From Flectonema sp. DT1601 (taxonomy: Eukaryota; Euglenozoa; Diplonemea; Diplonemida; Diplonemidae), in contig OZ025800.1 in the NCBI GenBank assembly GCA_964019425.1, forward strand, positions 817,501 to 881,500: DNA of 64,000 bases, given 5' to 3'. Below, piece by piece: positions 1 to 10,777 of this stretch (position 1 is its first letter; every line of letters begins with the position of its first letter). The position numbers and the translations under genes are program-made. The notes under the pieces were generated by a model, which had not been told where the DNA came from, did no database searches, and worked only from the letters and a program-made list of their open reading frames with translations.

Positions 1-182
1 CTGACTTTTGATGTATCTCGCCATCGTTCTTGAAACATTAAAAGATTCATATGTCTAGCAACACAACCTTTACTAAGAAGTTCCTGACAGAGGTACGGAA
101 TAACTCTTGGGGCTGGTGTTGCCGCTGCAGCTGTTAAATTAATTCTTCCATCAGCAGTTGAGGCAGCAATTTCTGTAGCCAT
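1..182 (-). CDS. Unrecognised protein, N-terminal 60 codons, cut by the window edge
   Basis: An ATG at 182 opens a frame with no stop down to position 1. It gives 60 residues starting MATEIAASTADGR and ending in a charged, helix-like part containing RVIPYLCQELL and NLLMFQERWRD. Composition is mixed, unlike the low-complexity spurious frames around it. A strong splice acceptor (T/C-rich tract ending CCACAG, AG at 192-193) lies just upstream, leaving a 9-nt leader, exactly as for the other genes here. A competing T-rich minus-strand frame at 134-367 is an artefact. I do not recognise the family. Existence is well supported by acceptor plus open frame; function is unknown. Confidence 0.7.
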   Translation of the reverse strand, partial: MATEIAASTADGRINLTAAAATPAPRVIPYLCQELLSKGCVARHMNLLMFQERWRDTSKV

Positions 183-193
183 AATGTACTCCT

Positions 194-596
194 GTGGAGG
201 AAAAAAAAGAAAACATAAAAACAACATCCAAATGAAATAGCACGTGTTGAACTCAAGAATACCAAACGAAAGCAGCCAACTAGAAAGAAGAAGAAAAAAC
301 ATGGAAAAAAAACGTGTTTGTAAACACTACTCTTGTGTGTTAAGGAATAACGCATAAAATAACACATAGTAAGACTTAGCGTAATGAAACATTGAAAATG
401 CTCTCTACGAGTTGTTTGCGAAAAAAAAGGATAAGATTTGAAAATAACATTTGAAAGAAAAAAAAAGGGGGAATATGCCTGTTGTGTTATTTTATAACAG
501 AAAAAAAAAAAAAAAAAAAAAAAAAGAACAACAGAGTTAAATACGGTAACGTCATTACGTCGATAACATCAACACAGATGGTAAGATTCGATTAAT
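194..596. other. Spacer between PI3-kinase and the left-edge gene
   Basis: About 400 bases with several A-runs, one of 20 or more bases near 501-524. On the minus strand this should hold the 3' UTR of the PI3-kinase and, at its left end, the pyrimidine tract of the next acceptor. No other gene is visible. Confidence 0.6.
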
Positions 597-3500
597 CTAA
601 GAGTGAGCTCGGATATGAATATAATCGTTAATTTGAGCCTTTTTATTGGAGAGAGATTCCTTAACTTGTTCTTCGTATCTCTTAGCACAGTACTCATCAT
701 CTTGTTCATCAATAAGAAGTACTCGATAAAGCCATTCAATGTCTTCAGTTTTTTGAAGTTCCGGAATTCCGGTTGACAACATCAACGCGAATAAGGATAT
801 TATAATATGCGATGACCTCCTTACAATGTTGTATGCGTGGCAGGCTACCTTTACAAAGTGTCTGAAGACGGGTGTCTTTTCTCCTCCGAATACGCCTGCG
901 TACATCGGAGTGAATATAAACGGTGAGGTCTCACGCTTTATTCCAAATTTAGATTTAAAATTTCCCAAAAAGTGACCGAAATCGATGTGAAATAACGTTC
1001 CGTCCTTCTTCATCATGATGTTGTCATTGTGACGATCACCGATTCCGAGAATGTATGTCGCGACGCAATAACCTGCGCAAGAGTAAAGAAAATTGTACAT
1101 GCACGATTTTACTCCATCTGGGGTTTTGTTGCATGGTTGTTGACGAAGCCAACCAAGCATTGCCCGATCATGGAATGCTTCTGCAGCACCACCTTGTTTT
1201 TTAGTAATGTTTGCGATAGTTTCACTATTAAGGACTACTTCTATCATTCCAACACCATCTTCACATGCTACACAACCATAAGGAGACATGTGTAGATCAA
1301 GTCCTTGACTCTTCCAGAATGAATCCATCATAGCGATTACTTGTAAAGTTAATAAGTCCTGTCGAAGATCATCACCCGCTTTGAATATTACGAAAATAGG
1401 ATCCTCGTTCGGATCGGCGTTGTGGAATACAATCCAAATTGGTAACTTTTTCGAATCCATGACTTTACACTTCTCTACTGCTAATCCACCACAATCCATT
1501 CTTGGGTTTAGTGGTAGTGTAAATGTCGATCCTTCTTTTAGTAACGTGTGGATCGATGATTCTAAGGCCTGTCTGACTTTTGAATTTCTATCTTTTTCTT
1601 TAATTGATTTATCCTTTATACTGACTGCGATTTGAAACAACTTATCAATGAGAGCAACTTCCTTAGCTAAAGCACGTCTTGATAACACTGGTACTCTCTT
1701 AAGGTACTCTTCTAGGATTAGACCGTGTCGTTCTTGAACAGCAGAGTTTGACATTTCTGCTTTGAGATGCCAAAAAACTTGATGTCCTATCTGATGTGGT
1801 GATCGAATGCATCGTCTTAGTAAAAAGCGAGCTAATGCAGAGTAGTGGTATGGTTCATATTTCAGAACCTGAACTAATTGTAAGATACAATCAGACAGTA
1901 GATCATCACCGAGTCTATCCAGAATATAAATCGCATACTCTCTGACTGCAGAAGATGCATATCTCGCATCAAGCAACTCCAATGCTACTAACTCTTCACC
2001 AGGGGGAGGTGTTTGCCACTGTCGCTGCTTGTCTGGGTGGTGAAGAAGATGAAGAGCGCCTTGAACAGCTGCTGGACTTGCCCAGTCCACTGCTTGTAAA
2101 AACTTCGATAACGCCGATGGATTTTGTGTTAGATCACCTCTAAACTGCCATAATAATAATTTATCTACAGCTGTTAATTTATATAAAGGATCTTTTTGAA
2201 CTACTTCTCTGACTGTTCGAAGTTGGTTAACAACATTCTTTCTAAGTGACGGATCGAGTTCGTTCATCAACTGATTGTGACTGTCATGTAATCTCTCAGT
2301 CATAGCCGCTGGAACTTTGCCACTCGGGAATCGAACAGGTTTGCTAAAAACTGGACTTTGAACAGCGATGGTCAGCTGTTTTGTAACATCTTTTCGACTG
2401 TTAGATGTTGACACGACGCTGATTGGATTGGCTTTTTCATTCTTAACCCACATTCGATAAGGAGTCGTTCCTGTTCTGAGATATCCTCTGTGATCAAATA
2501 GTTGTAAATTAACCCATCCTAAATAAAATAAAGGATAACGCTCTTCATCATCTGTACCAATAAGTTGAGCACCAAACGTTAGAGCTAATTTCTTAAATCC
2601 TCGACGGGCAAGTTGTGCCGATGCTATCGTATCATCGATTAATCTGCTGGCGTCTTCATCCATTGCTTTGGCCGATGAGTCCCAACAAACTACCGCAGTT
2701 AAACACAGCCTCGCATCTCTCGGTAAATTCGCATATTTAATACGAAAACGAAGAGTTCCATGAGGAGCTCCCCACACAGTATTATACATAGTAGGTTGTG
2801 CATCACTTGCCATATTATGTGGAACTACATCTCTTAACACACGCCATGGTGTTCTTTGAGGATCTGATAATTGAGTTGTACCGTGGAATATTTGACCCAC
2901 AATACAAACCCATACGTCGTCACCTTCTCTTATTTCTCTCTCAGTGTCTTTTTTATCTTGAATAAAGCTAATGCTTGACAAAGTGTTTATAGTTAACTCA
3001 ACATCACTATATATGTCCCAAAGAGATAGTTCTCGCAGTAAGTGTGTTGCTGGTGAGTCTACTGATAATTCAGAGTGGGTCGGTGTTGAGGATTCTAAAC
3101 AACAAACACCTGCACCTTCAGCCTGTTGACTGCTATATTTATAATCAATTTTATTAGTAGTTGCCACCTCTTCTCGTGATACTCTTGTTATTTTTAATTT
3201 TGCTACTAAATTTGACAAGGCACATTTTCGTATGTGTGCAAAGTTTATTAAAGCGGTTGGACCCCACATATAATCTTTGCGACCGGCTACTTTAAAAACC
3301 AATTTGCAGGTTCGATTCTCCCCCTCGAGTCCGAACTGATTGCGACACTGCTCAATTGCTGCATCTGCTCCAGTGTTTTTGTCAACTTCGAGTTCGAGAG
3401 ACTTTTTAGTCTCCGAAGTGACAACTAACTTCAATGTATTGAAGCGAGATTGTTGTTCTGGTTTGAGTGGGGAAGCAGTGTACTGAGGGAGGAGTTTTGA

Positions 3501-4016
3501 CGACATTGCTTCTTCAATTGATTTTGTCGGGTTTGCTTCTTTCCAGACGGTTTCATCTTCTGTTGCAGACTTTTCCATCATTTTCCTGAAATACTGAACC
3601 TCGTCTGACTCAGTTGACCACCATGGTCCGTTTGTACCTCCGTGACTGTTTCCTTGTTGGTCTCTTAGAATGCCGTGCTGATCATTTATTTTTGACATTA
3701 TAACTTCTGGATCGAAATCATGTTTTTGAAATTCTTCTCCCTCGTTTAAGATCTCCCTAACAACGTCATCACTCATCCAGGTGGTGTCTTGCGCCTTCTC
3801 AATCATTTTATCGTTCATGTTGTCTTCAATTTGCATAGCTCTCTCAAAGATAGTCATGTCGTAGTCATCGATCCCAATATCGAGCATTTCTTGTCCTTCG
3901 AACTGTGAGTTCCTCCGATCGTCTTCATGACGAGCGCTAGAATTCTTCCTATTTGTTCCTTTGGCGAACATGCCAGATGTTGTCCGATTCTTCTCTTTTT
4001 GAGGAGACGAAGACAT
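597..4016 (-). CDS. Class I-type phosphoinositide 3-kinase catalytic subunit
   Basis: 1139 residues from the ATG at 4016. Phosphorylates the 3-OH of membrane phosphoinositides. Visible in order: a disordered acidic N-terminus, a Ras-binding-like domain (about 190-290, with YMWGPTALINFAHIRKC resembling the p110 RBD end), a C2-type region (about 330-560), a helical PIK region (about 615-780) and the kinase domain (about 850-1125). The kinase has the ATP lysine in VIFKAGDDLRQD, the catalytic loop GIGDRHNDNIM and HIDFGHFLG. No p85-binding domain is obvious. An RBD together with C2 points to class I rather than Vps34. The frame stays open 30 codons upstream to 4106, but a TTCTTTAG acceptor (AG 4043-4044) separates that part, so I start at MSSSPQKE. 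Single exon. Confidence 0.93.
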   Translation of the reverse strand: MSSSPQKEKNRTTSGMFAKGTNRKNSSARHEDDRRNSQFEGQEMLDIGIDDYDMTIFERAMQIEDNMNDKMIEKAQDTTWMSDDVVREILNEGEEFQKHDFDPEVIMSKINDQHGILRDQQGNSHGGTNGPWWSTESDEVQYFRKMMEKSATEDETVWKEANPTKSIEEAMSSKLLPQYTASPLKPEQQSRFNTLKLVVTSETKKSLELEVDKNTGADAAIEQCRNQFGLEGENRTCKLVFKVAGRKDYMWGPTALINFAHIRKCALSNLVAKLKITRVSREEVATTNKIDYKYSSQQAEGAGVCCLESSTPTHSELSVDSPATHLLRELSLWDIYSDVELTINTLSSISFIQDKKDTEREIREGDDVWVCIVGQIFHGTTQLSDPQRTPWRVLRDVVPHNMASDAQPTMYNTVWGAPHGTLRFRIKYANLPRDARLCLTAVVCWDSSAKAMDEDASRLIDDTIASAQLARRGFKKLALTFGAQLIGTDDEERYPLFYLGWVNLQLFDHRGYLRTGTTPYRMWVKNEKANPISVVSTSNSRKDVTKQLTIAVQSPVFSKPVRFPSGKVPAAMTERLHDSHNQLMNELDPSLRKNVVNQLRTVREVVQKDPLYKLTAVDKLLLWQFRGDLTQNPSALSKFLQAVDWASPAAVQGALHLLHHPDKQRQWQTPPPGEELVALELLDARYASSAVREYAIYILDRLGDDLLSDCILQLVQVLKYEPYHYSALARFLLRRCIRSPHQIGHQVFWHLKAEMSNSAVQERHGLILEEYLKRVPVLSRRALAKEVALIDKLFQIAVSIKDKSIKEKDRNSKVRQALESSIHTLLKEGSTFTLPLNPRMDCGGLAVEKCKVMDSKKLPIWIVFHNADPNEDPIFVIFKAGDDLRQDLLTLQVIAMMDSFWKSQGLDLHMSPYGCVACEDGVGMIEVVLNSETIANITKKQGGAAEAFHDRAMLGWLRQQPCNKTPDGVKSCMYNFLYSCAGYCVATYILGIGDRHNDNIMMKKDGTLFHIDFGHFLGNFKSKFGIKRETSPFIFTPMYAGVFGGEKTPVFRHFVKVACHAYNIVRRSSHIIISLFALMLSTGIPELQKTEDIEWLYRVLLIDEQDDEYCAKRYEEQVKESLSNKKAQINDYIHIRAHS

Positions 4017-4042
4017 ATTTGTGCTTCTGTACTTCCCACTTA

Positions 4043-4060
4043 CTAAAGAATAAAAATAAT
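4043..4060 (-). promoter_or_regulatory. Splice acceptor that sets the PI3-kinase start
   Basis: Read on the minus strand, a T-rich tract ends TTCTTTAG 26 bases before the ATG at 4016. It removes a 30-codon in-frame extension rich in Tyr and Phe that looks non-coding. A second AG (GTACAG) lies closer to the ATG and could be used instead; either gives the same start. Confidence 0.6.
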
Positions 4061-4490
4061 GATTATAATAATATTTAACAAAATATCTCTTTGATTGGAA
4101 TATCAACGTGGTGCATATACTCGCTGAATGAAAAAAAAGACTTATAAAAAAAGTTTTATTTTCAGTTGCGAAATCAAAAGACGGAACTAGGATTCATCCC
4201 AAGTGATGTTCATTTTTATGATAGCTCAGAAAAGAAACTTATCTGTTGTGCTATCTCGAATTGATTTCAAGTCTCTCACCACATGATCAGAACAAAGTGA
4301 ACTTTCCGCGAGAAAGCCGGGTTCAGTTAATAATAGGTCATAGAAATATAACGGTAATCACAATACACATGCCTAACACGGAATTTTGACGAAACAACAA
4401 AAAAAAAAAAAAAAAAAAACTGGTTGCGCATTCACATTTGGGTAGTACTCACATAGAAACAGATATGCAAGAATTCACTAACCGAGGTGA

Positions 4491-4494
<4 letters not shown>

Positions 4495-4527
<33 letters not shown>
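4495..4527 (+). repeat. Poly-T run, 33 bases
   Basis: Uninterrupted T-run, the longest in the window. Exact length is prone to sequencing error. Confidence 0.9.
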
Positions 4528-5493
4528 CTCCTTTCTCCCTCCAAAGTCATCTTCGCTGTTCTCGAAAAGTTCTAACACACAGAACACTTTAATTTAGGAC
4601 ACGATCAGACAGGATGGGGATTGGAGGAGAAAAAAGAAGAAAAAAAAAGGAAAGCGAAAGCGAAATAAAGTCACACACGCACGGTCAAAAGGCTTGCATG
4701 GCGTGCAATTAAACTAAACGCGAAGGAAGAAACGTTTGGTTTGAAGTTATCAAAAGAAGAAACGAATGACAGAAAGCCAACTAGTGATTCTTCCCTACTC
4801 CGAATAAAAAACAAAGGAAAGGAAAACAAAAACAACATCCCTCACCAGGAACAACTTCACTCACTAAAAACGCATTCCTACATTAATATTAACGATGAAT
4901 CCGAGTACGTTTGCAGAGCCAAAATTGCACGATCCAGTAAAAAGCGTGCTCTAAATTTAAAAGAGCATGCAGCCATCCATGGGTAAGCACTTTGGGTGCT
5001 TGCGAAGTAAGAACTTCCTCCCTTGAGTTTTATTTTTCTGTTTCCTGTTTTTTTTTTTTTCTCTCTTATTAACACGCGCGATCAATAGTAGTTCAAAATT
5101 AAAAAAAAAAAAATAAAGAGAGAGAAAAAAAAACATTTTGAAGAGGGTAACGAAAAAAACGAATAATATAGGTCCCTCAATAAACACACGTGAAGATTAG
5201 TCTCCTTCTCACTCAACTTAGAACCAATTGAGTAACGACACACAGAGCCCCCAAAGAAGTGCAGCATTATGATAATTATTTTCTCTGTTTTCTACAAACA
5301 CTCTCAAGGCCAATCTGCCAGCAGATACTATTTATTTGGCAGCAAACTGACAACACAACAAAAAAAAAAAAAAAAAAAAAACCAACACGACTAAGGAAAA
5401 CTGTTTAAAAACAATTTTATTTTATTTTATTTTTTTGCACAACTTGTTGGCAGTCAGTAATTATCGTAGAGAAGGCAAGAAGGGAAAAAAAAA

Positions 5494-5526
<33 letters not shown>
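5494..5526 (+). repeat. (AAT)n microsatellite
   Basis: About eleven uninterrupted AAT triplets following an A-run, inside the spacer between the PI3-kinase and transporter genes. Confidence 0.9.
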
Positions 5527-6104
5527 TTAATATTCCAGCCATCCCAAATTCGAAAAACCGGCAGCAGTTTTGTTTGTACGCAAAACCAACTACAAAAGCC
5601 TAATGTGATATGCAGCAATTCTTCCTCCTCCTGTTTTTCCAAATATTGTTACACGCGATTACACTAACAGAAAAAGGGGGGAAAAATTGGCCACTTCATA
5701 TGCTATGTCCGCTGCACAATTTGACGATCCGGCTGCAAGCTTGCGCTTAAGAAAAAGAAAAGGGGGGGGAAAAGGCAACATTGACCAAAATTGAAAGAAA
5801 CCGAAAATAACAAGGCTTAAAAAGTAAATTGTTGATACAGGCATTTGCGACTACACTTGTGAGTAAGATCAGCCTATTAAAACATAAGTAATTATTAGGC
5901 ACATCGTAACCTACTCCTGACGCAAAGAGAAATATTTTGCTTTAACAAAATTAACAATATTTTTTTTTTTTTTTTAAAGGAGGATGGACAGAGAGAAAAT
6001 CCTGTGCTGAAACAAGTCTAACAAAGTCATTGATGAGTAATACAGAACTACACTCCAGTAGATTATTTCCTTTTTTTTTTTTATCCACCTAATTACAAGT
6101 AGAA

Positions 6105-8828
6105 CTAGGCTCCTTCTTGAATATTTTCGGATGAATTGCTGTCGTATGCCGACGACTTACCATCATTAAAAGGTTCTGACTTAGAGCTTAGCGTCATTGG
6201 CCACCAGTTTGCTTCACCAAGAAGACCCATAAGAGCTGGAACCATCACAGATCTGACTACGAATGTGTCGAATAAAACAGCGAAAACCATATAAAATGAT
6301 AACTGGTGCATGAACGGTTCTTCTGAAAACAACAATCCAGAAAACGCAACAGCCATAATCACACCTGCTGCTGTGATGATGTATCCAGTTTTAGCAAGAC
6401 CGTGACTAATTGCATCGTTTGTTTCGTATCCAGCTCTTCGAAATTCAACAATTCGAGTAATTAAAAAGATATCATAATCTAAACCAATACCAACTACTAT
6501 AGAAAAAGACATCAAAGGAATAATATAAACAATCGCATGAGTGTTGTCAAATCCACTAAACTGAGTCCATTCTAAGGCTCCATGTTGGTAAGTTAATGTA
6601 GCGAATCCGTAAACCCAAATAACTGTCAACCCGATAGTGAATACTGATCTTAAAGGAATGAATAAAGAACGGAAACTGAGACCAACGAATAGTAACACAA
6701 CACCAGTTGTGATGCAGACCATCATCGGAAAGTCGTCATCAACTCCTGTGACGGCATCGATTGCATCTGCAGGCTCTCCAATGAAATAGATTTCAATAGG
6801 ATCTTCAGGTGTTGGATATTCGTCTGCTAATTTTCTCGCGGCTTTCAACCAATCCTCTCCGTCTTTCCCCATCGGAGCAAAGTGAGGAGTGTATCTAAAC
6901 CACATTGCCGTAGCGTCAGTTGCATTGTCCATAAAGCTACACGCAAGTAGGATGTTTGTCATACAGGGTTTTGTTTTATTATTATGAGGAATGCTCTCTA
7001 GAGTAGCGCAGGTAATCTTAGCTGACGGATCTGAGAGAAGATTAACACATCTCTGCATGACATCACCTTCAACAACAGGAATACCTCTTCCACTTCCATC
7101 ATAAGAAGGCCCTACTATATCTTGTACACGAGTTAGATGAGTTGTTGCTAGTCTCGATAAGAAATTCTGACTTGCTTTCCAAACTTTAAAAGAATCAGTA
7201 CCATTTAATACTCTTTGAGATCTATCTTGAGGTAACACAAGAATCTGATAGGCGTAAACAGCTCCCCAACCAAAAGTGTCTCCCATTCTAATGTATGCCT
7301 TTGTTACTTCATTATGTTTTGGTAAGTATAAAAGATTATTATCAGTACTCGTGTAGTTGAATGCATATAAGTCAAAAGGTATGGTGAGACCAACAACAAG
7401 AAGTGGTATCATGATATTAAATGGAAACTTCACGACCTTAGTTCCTAATCGAAACCATGTTGAGTTTGGGCTTGCTGGTTCAACAAAGTGAGACACTGCA
7501 CTAAATGATTGTTTTTTCAAAGGTATGATCTCACCAACAATATTACCACCCACCTGATCCTCTTCATTATCCAGCTGTGAACCGTGAACTAAGTAACTAC
7601 GTTCTGAGTCTGTGGAAGATCCTTCTTCCTTGTCCTTACATCTGAGACAAGACAAACATGATGGAAGCTTCATAGGTTTGATACATTTAACGAAAAAGTT
7701 TGGAAACCACAACAACACCAATGGTGTTAGTACTAAGTTAGTCACTAAAACTACGAGTAGAACAACACCACAACCAATTCCTAGTGATTGTAAAATGTCC
7801 AAACGGAAGAAAATTAGACCAAAGAAACAAGCAGCCAGAGTGATACCAGAAATGATGATAGTATGACCAGCTGAACTTACCATCACTGTAATCGCTAATA
7901 CATGAGACAGTTGTTCTTGACGAGATTGCTGATCCAGTAGTACTTCTCTGAATCTAGAAAGCATGAATAATCCATAATCAATTGACATAGCAATCAAAAT
8001 AGACATCATAAGTGACGGTGCTCCAGTAAAAACTGTTGTGACACATGCAACTCCAAACATTATTGCGAATGACATTGCCGCGCTGACACCCAAACACATA
8101 ATAGGAATCATGACTAATCTTCCAGATTTTAATATATAGGCTAAGATTAACATTGCTAAAGGAAGGACAGTAGCATCCATCCTCTCTAAGTCACTTGTAC
8201 TGCTCGAGATCATAACATCTAAGAATGCAGGAGATCCCATTAATGTCATTTCATAATTACTTGTGTTCGTCTTCTGCTGAAACATTGGAATGATTGTATT
8301 CTTTAGGTCCTTTGCGTAATTTGTAGCCGCCTTATCAGTCATCCCAGCTGCGATTTCTAAACTCAAAAAAGTTGCTGTCGCAGTTTCCGGTTGTCCATCA
8401 GTACCTCCAGCAAGAAACGATCTTGCCATATTGTTAGAAGCAAGTTTCATTACGTAGTATCCAGCAACGTTTAATACGATACCAGTCGTGTTACAGCCTT
8501 CAGCGAAAGCGAATGTAAATCCTTGGAGTTCAGGTGATAGGACCGGTTCGAATATAGATTTATCGTTGGGGTTTCTGTTTTCGATATAAATTACCATTCC
8601 ACTTGAGAGTTTTTGTGATGGGAAATAAACATCCATCGTGTTTCTAGCTTGAGTGGCTTTTGATGATGAGGGTGGATTGAAAGTTTGCGAAGTTTTCGAC
8701 ATGAATCTAGGAGCCAAAGCTCCAGAACATCCCAAAACTAAGAACACTACTATTGTCACGAGTACCTTCCTCCTCACTAAAAAATTAACATATCTCTCCG
8801 CCAACGGAAGAGGTGCTCCATCTTCCAT
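6105..8828 (-). CDS. MmpL/RND-type membrane transporter
   Basis: 907 residues, single exon. Two repeated permease halves: one membrane segment near residue 22, a large extracytosolic loop, five or six helices (about 220-395), a cytosolic linker with a Cys-rich patch (CLSCLRC), another single helix (about 470), a second loop, then five or six helices (about 690-870). The second half carries the MmpL signature GIGLDYDIFLITRIVEFRRAG and ends FDTFVVRSVMVPALMGLLGE followed by ANWWP, very close to bacterial MMPL proteins. The family exports lipids or hydrophobic compounds using ion gradients; the substrate here is unknown. Patched and Dispatched are distant relatives, but the sequence is closer to MmpL. 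Its acceptor (tract ending CCCCCTCATCAG, AG 8860-8861) gives a 31-nt leader. Confidence 0.88.
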   Translation of the reverse strand: MEDGAPLPLAERYVNFLVRRKVLVTIVVFLVLGCSGALAPRFMSKTSQTFNPPSSSKATQARNTMDVYFPSQKLSSGMVIYIENRNPNDKSIFEPVLSPELQGFTFAFAEGCNTTGIVLNVAGYYVMKLASNNMARSFLAGGTDGQPETATATFLSLEIAAGMTDKAATNYAKDLKNTIIPMFQQKTNTSNYEMTLMGSPAFLDVMISSSTSDLERMDATVLPLAMLILAYILKSGRLVMIPIMCLGVSAAMSFAIMFGVACVTTVFTGAPSLMMSILIAMSIDYGLFMLSRFREVLLDQQSRQEQLSHVLAITVMVSSAGHTIIISGITLAACFFGLIFFRLDILQSLGIGCGVVLLVVLVTNLVLTPLVLLWFPNFFVKCIKPMKLPSCLSCLRCKDKEEGSSTDSERSYLVHGSQLDNEEDQVGGNIVGEIIPLKKQSFSAVSHFVEPASPNSTWFRLGTKVVKFPFNIMIPLLVVGLTIPFDLYAFNYTSTDNNLLYLPKHNEVTKAYIRMGDTFGWGAVYAYQILVLPQDRSQRVLNGTDSFKVWKASQNFLSRLATTHLTRVQDIVGPSYDGSGRGIPVVEGDVMQRCVNLLSDPSAKITCATLESIPHNNKTKPCMTNILLACSFMDNATDATAMWFRYTPHFAPMGKDGEDWLKAARKLADEYPTPEDPIEIYFIGEPADAIDAVTGVDDDFPMMVCITTGVVLLFVGLSFRSLFIPLRSVFTIGLTVIWVYGFATLTYQHGALEWTQFSGFDNTHAIVYIIPLMSFSIVVGIGLDYDIFLITRIVEFRRAGYETNDAISHGLAKTGYIITAAGVIMAVAFSGLLFSEEPFMHQLSFYMVFAVLFDTFVVRSVMVPALMGLLGEANWWPMTLSSKSEPFNDGKSSAYDSNSSENIQEGA

Positions 8829-8861
8829 CGCACCAGTTGGAAGTATACTTCTTAGTCTACT

Positions 8862-9752
8862 GATGAGGGGGAATAAAAACTTAAAGATTATTTTTTTTTT
8901 TTTTTCAAACTATTTATTTTAACGTAATCAACCCATCTTTCTTATGTTGTTTGTCTCCTATTGAATGAGAAGGTAATAACAGCATAAGGATATTGAGAAA
9001 AAAAGTTTTTTTTTAAAATAATAAAAAAAAGACACATAAAAAATCAGTTCTGGGAAATACCATAAGAAATAACACGTCACGGTATTATTAGTAATCATGA
9101 TAAATAACATATTGTGATAAAACCTTTTTTTTTTTTTTTTTCATAGAGGGGCTAAGCTTTGTTGAACATTAACCAAAAAAAAAAAAAGAACCGAAATTCG
9201 AAGCTTTCTGAATGTTCAGCAGCCATACATATATCGGATAGGCTTTACAAGAAAAGAAAGAAAAAAAAAAAAAAGGGGGAAAAAAATGGTCTCCTATTAG
9301 ATAGGCGTTAGGCTATATTAGCGGTTTTATCACAAAAAATAAAAATAAAAATCAAATCAAATCAAATCAAATCAATCGTAGGACGTCAAATAAATAATGA
9401 TAAATAAGGAGATAAGGAAGTTCATTACATTGCGTATGGCACATAGCGAACTAAGATCATCGGGTTAACTCCATCGAACTACGAGGCAACGTTTTTTTCT
9501 CAGCTATTCCGCAAGAACCGTACACGAGGGGGGAAAAAAGAAGGGGAGGGAAAAAATCATGCGAGAGTAGACTTCCCGAGTAGCATATAACATAACACAA
9601 AGACGTACCTTGGGCACGTTTCATAACAAAAGATGTAACAAAACAGATTTTCATTTTTTTTTTTGGAAATAATACATATAAATAACGTGTCCCTCAATCA
9701 GTACCGTGGATAAACATGAAATGGGACCTGTTGCTGTATGCAAATATTACCA
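8862..9752. other. Spacer with a dispersed repeat copy and an AAATC microsatellite
   Basis: A/T-runs, a short (AAATC)n array near 9352-9376 and, at 9409-9470, a diverged copy of a sequence also found at 35762-35840. The right end is the 3' UTR of the GUCD1-like gene. No gene seen. Confidence 0.6.
9409..9470 (+). repeat. Dispersed repeat family D, partial copy
   Basis: Shares agataaggaagt and acattgcgta with 35762-35840 in the same order and spacing, followed by weaker similarity around a gcgaactaa/gcaaactaa block. Diverged; no target-site duplications noted. Confidence 0.5.
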
Positions 9753-10772
9753 TCAAGCAAATAGAACAACAGACGTGCGAAGAGCCATCGCAGCGACACC
9801 CATAACGAAAGCGCGAATAACCATCGCACTAGTACAGGTAGAAAAATAAAAAATAAAACAAAATAAAATAAATTAATTAATTAAACAAAATGGAAAGGTA
9901 AGTATTTTGACTCACCTCCTTTTCATTGTCATCGTTCGTTCTCGTTTTGGAGATGGAGGATTTCTCACAACGGATGTGCACACGGATATTATATCGTTAT
10001 CTGTTCCAAAGGCTGAGCGAGCCTTTTCAAAAAGAGACATCTCAACGCGATCAGTTATTAACTGTGAAGGATCCAATACTAAAACAGAGTCAGTAGCTGC
10101 ATCATAACCACGAGCTATTATGTAGTGGCCGTAAAAAGAAGCATCGTGGGGAGATAAAGGTTCAGATGTGAACGATTTAGACATGACCGCACAACATGAC
10201 GACAACACAGAAGCAATATCTGTGACCACTCTTGGTATTATCGTTGTTGAGAATACTGATGGAATAAGGCTAACCAAGTCATGTGAATTGACCAATACAA
10301 TTAAGATTACCTCACCAGAAGACAGTTGGGCTATAATCTCACTCTTATCCATGCAACGTTCTTGGATGTCACAACCAGTTCGTTTTGCTTCTTCGAATAG
10401 TCCGTTTACACGTTTTGAATCATCTAATAAAGAAGAGCAATAAAACTCATTTGTTATGTATTCAGTATTTACTTGGCACATTGTTGAAGTGAACCTTGGG
10501 TCAGGTTTACCTGCTTCTCTCAATACGTCAACCAGAAGCATGAAAATATCGATTGTCCACACGCTTGTATTACCATTGCTCAGATCAGAATATCTGGTGT
10601 ATAATGCTTTCGGTGATTCCAGGACCCCAAGTGCGTTAGCTACCATTGCAGCACATGCTAACCCACAGTCGTAGTCGTCTTCTTGCCGGATTATTTCTAT
10701 CTTTGCCATTCCACTTCCGATTCCGACAGGCCATTCTCGGACCCGTTTCCCGTCAATTCTTGCGACTGTCAT
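9753..10772 (-). CDS. GUCD1: GUCD1-like protein (C39-peptidase-like fold) with spliced hydrophobic tail
   Basis: Two exons: 10772-9916 and 9828-9753, 310 residues. The core matches GUCD1 (guanylyl cyclase domain-containing 1, Pfam guanylate_cyc_2), which despite its name resembles papain-like C39 peptidases: QEDDYDCGLACAAMVAN with the Cys, a late GHYIIARGYD with the His, and VLDPSQ with the Asp. Without splicing the frame ends just after a GTGAGT donor (intron from 9915). The 87-nt intron ends at a T-rich tract plus CTAG (9829-9830), and the next exon continues in phase for 24 residues, mostly hydrophobic (VIRAFVMGVAAMAL and onward), then TGA. That looks like a C-terminal tail anchor. The leader is 10 nt and contains a two-codon upstream ORF overlapping the ATG. 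Catalytic activity is not established for the family. Confidence 0.85.
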
Positions 10773-10777
10773 TTCAT
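10769..10777 (-). promoter_or_regulatory. Minimal upstream ORF overlapping the GUCD1-like start
   Basis: ATG-AAA-TGA in the 10-nt predicted leader. Its stop overlaps the main ATG as ATGA. Such an element could reduce initiation or allow reinitiation at the main start. Confidence 0.5.

Larger units (their letters stand above)
4061..6104. other. 2-kb spacer rich in homopolymers
   Basis: Holds a T-run of 33 at 4495-4527, A-runs at about 4399-4420 and 5358-5380, an (AAT)n microsatellite at about 5494-5526 and a (TTTTA)n-like stretch near 5415. Short open frames on both strands are low-complexity or start from non-ATG codons. The right part should be the 3' UTR of the MmpL-like gene. I see no gene. 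Confidence 0.6.
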
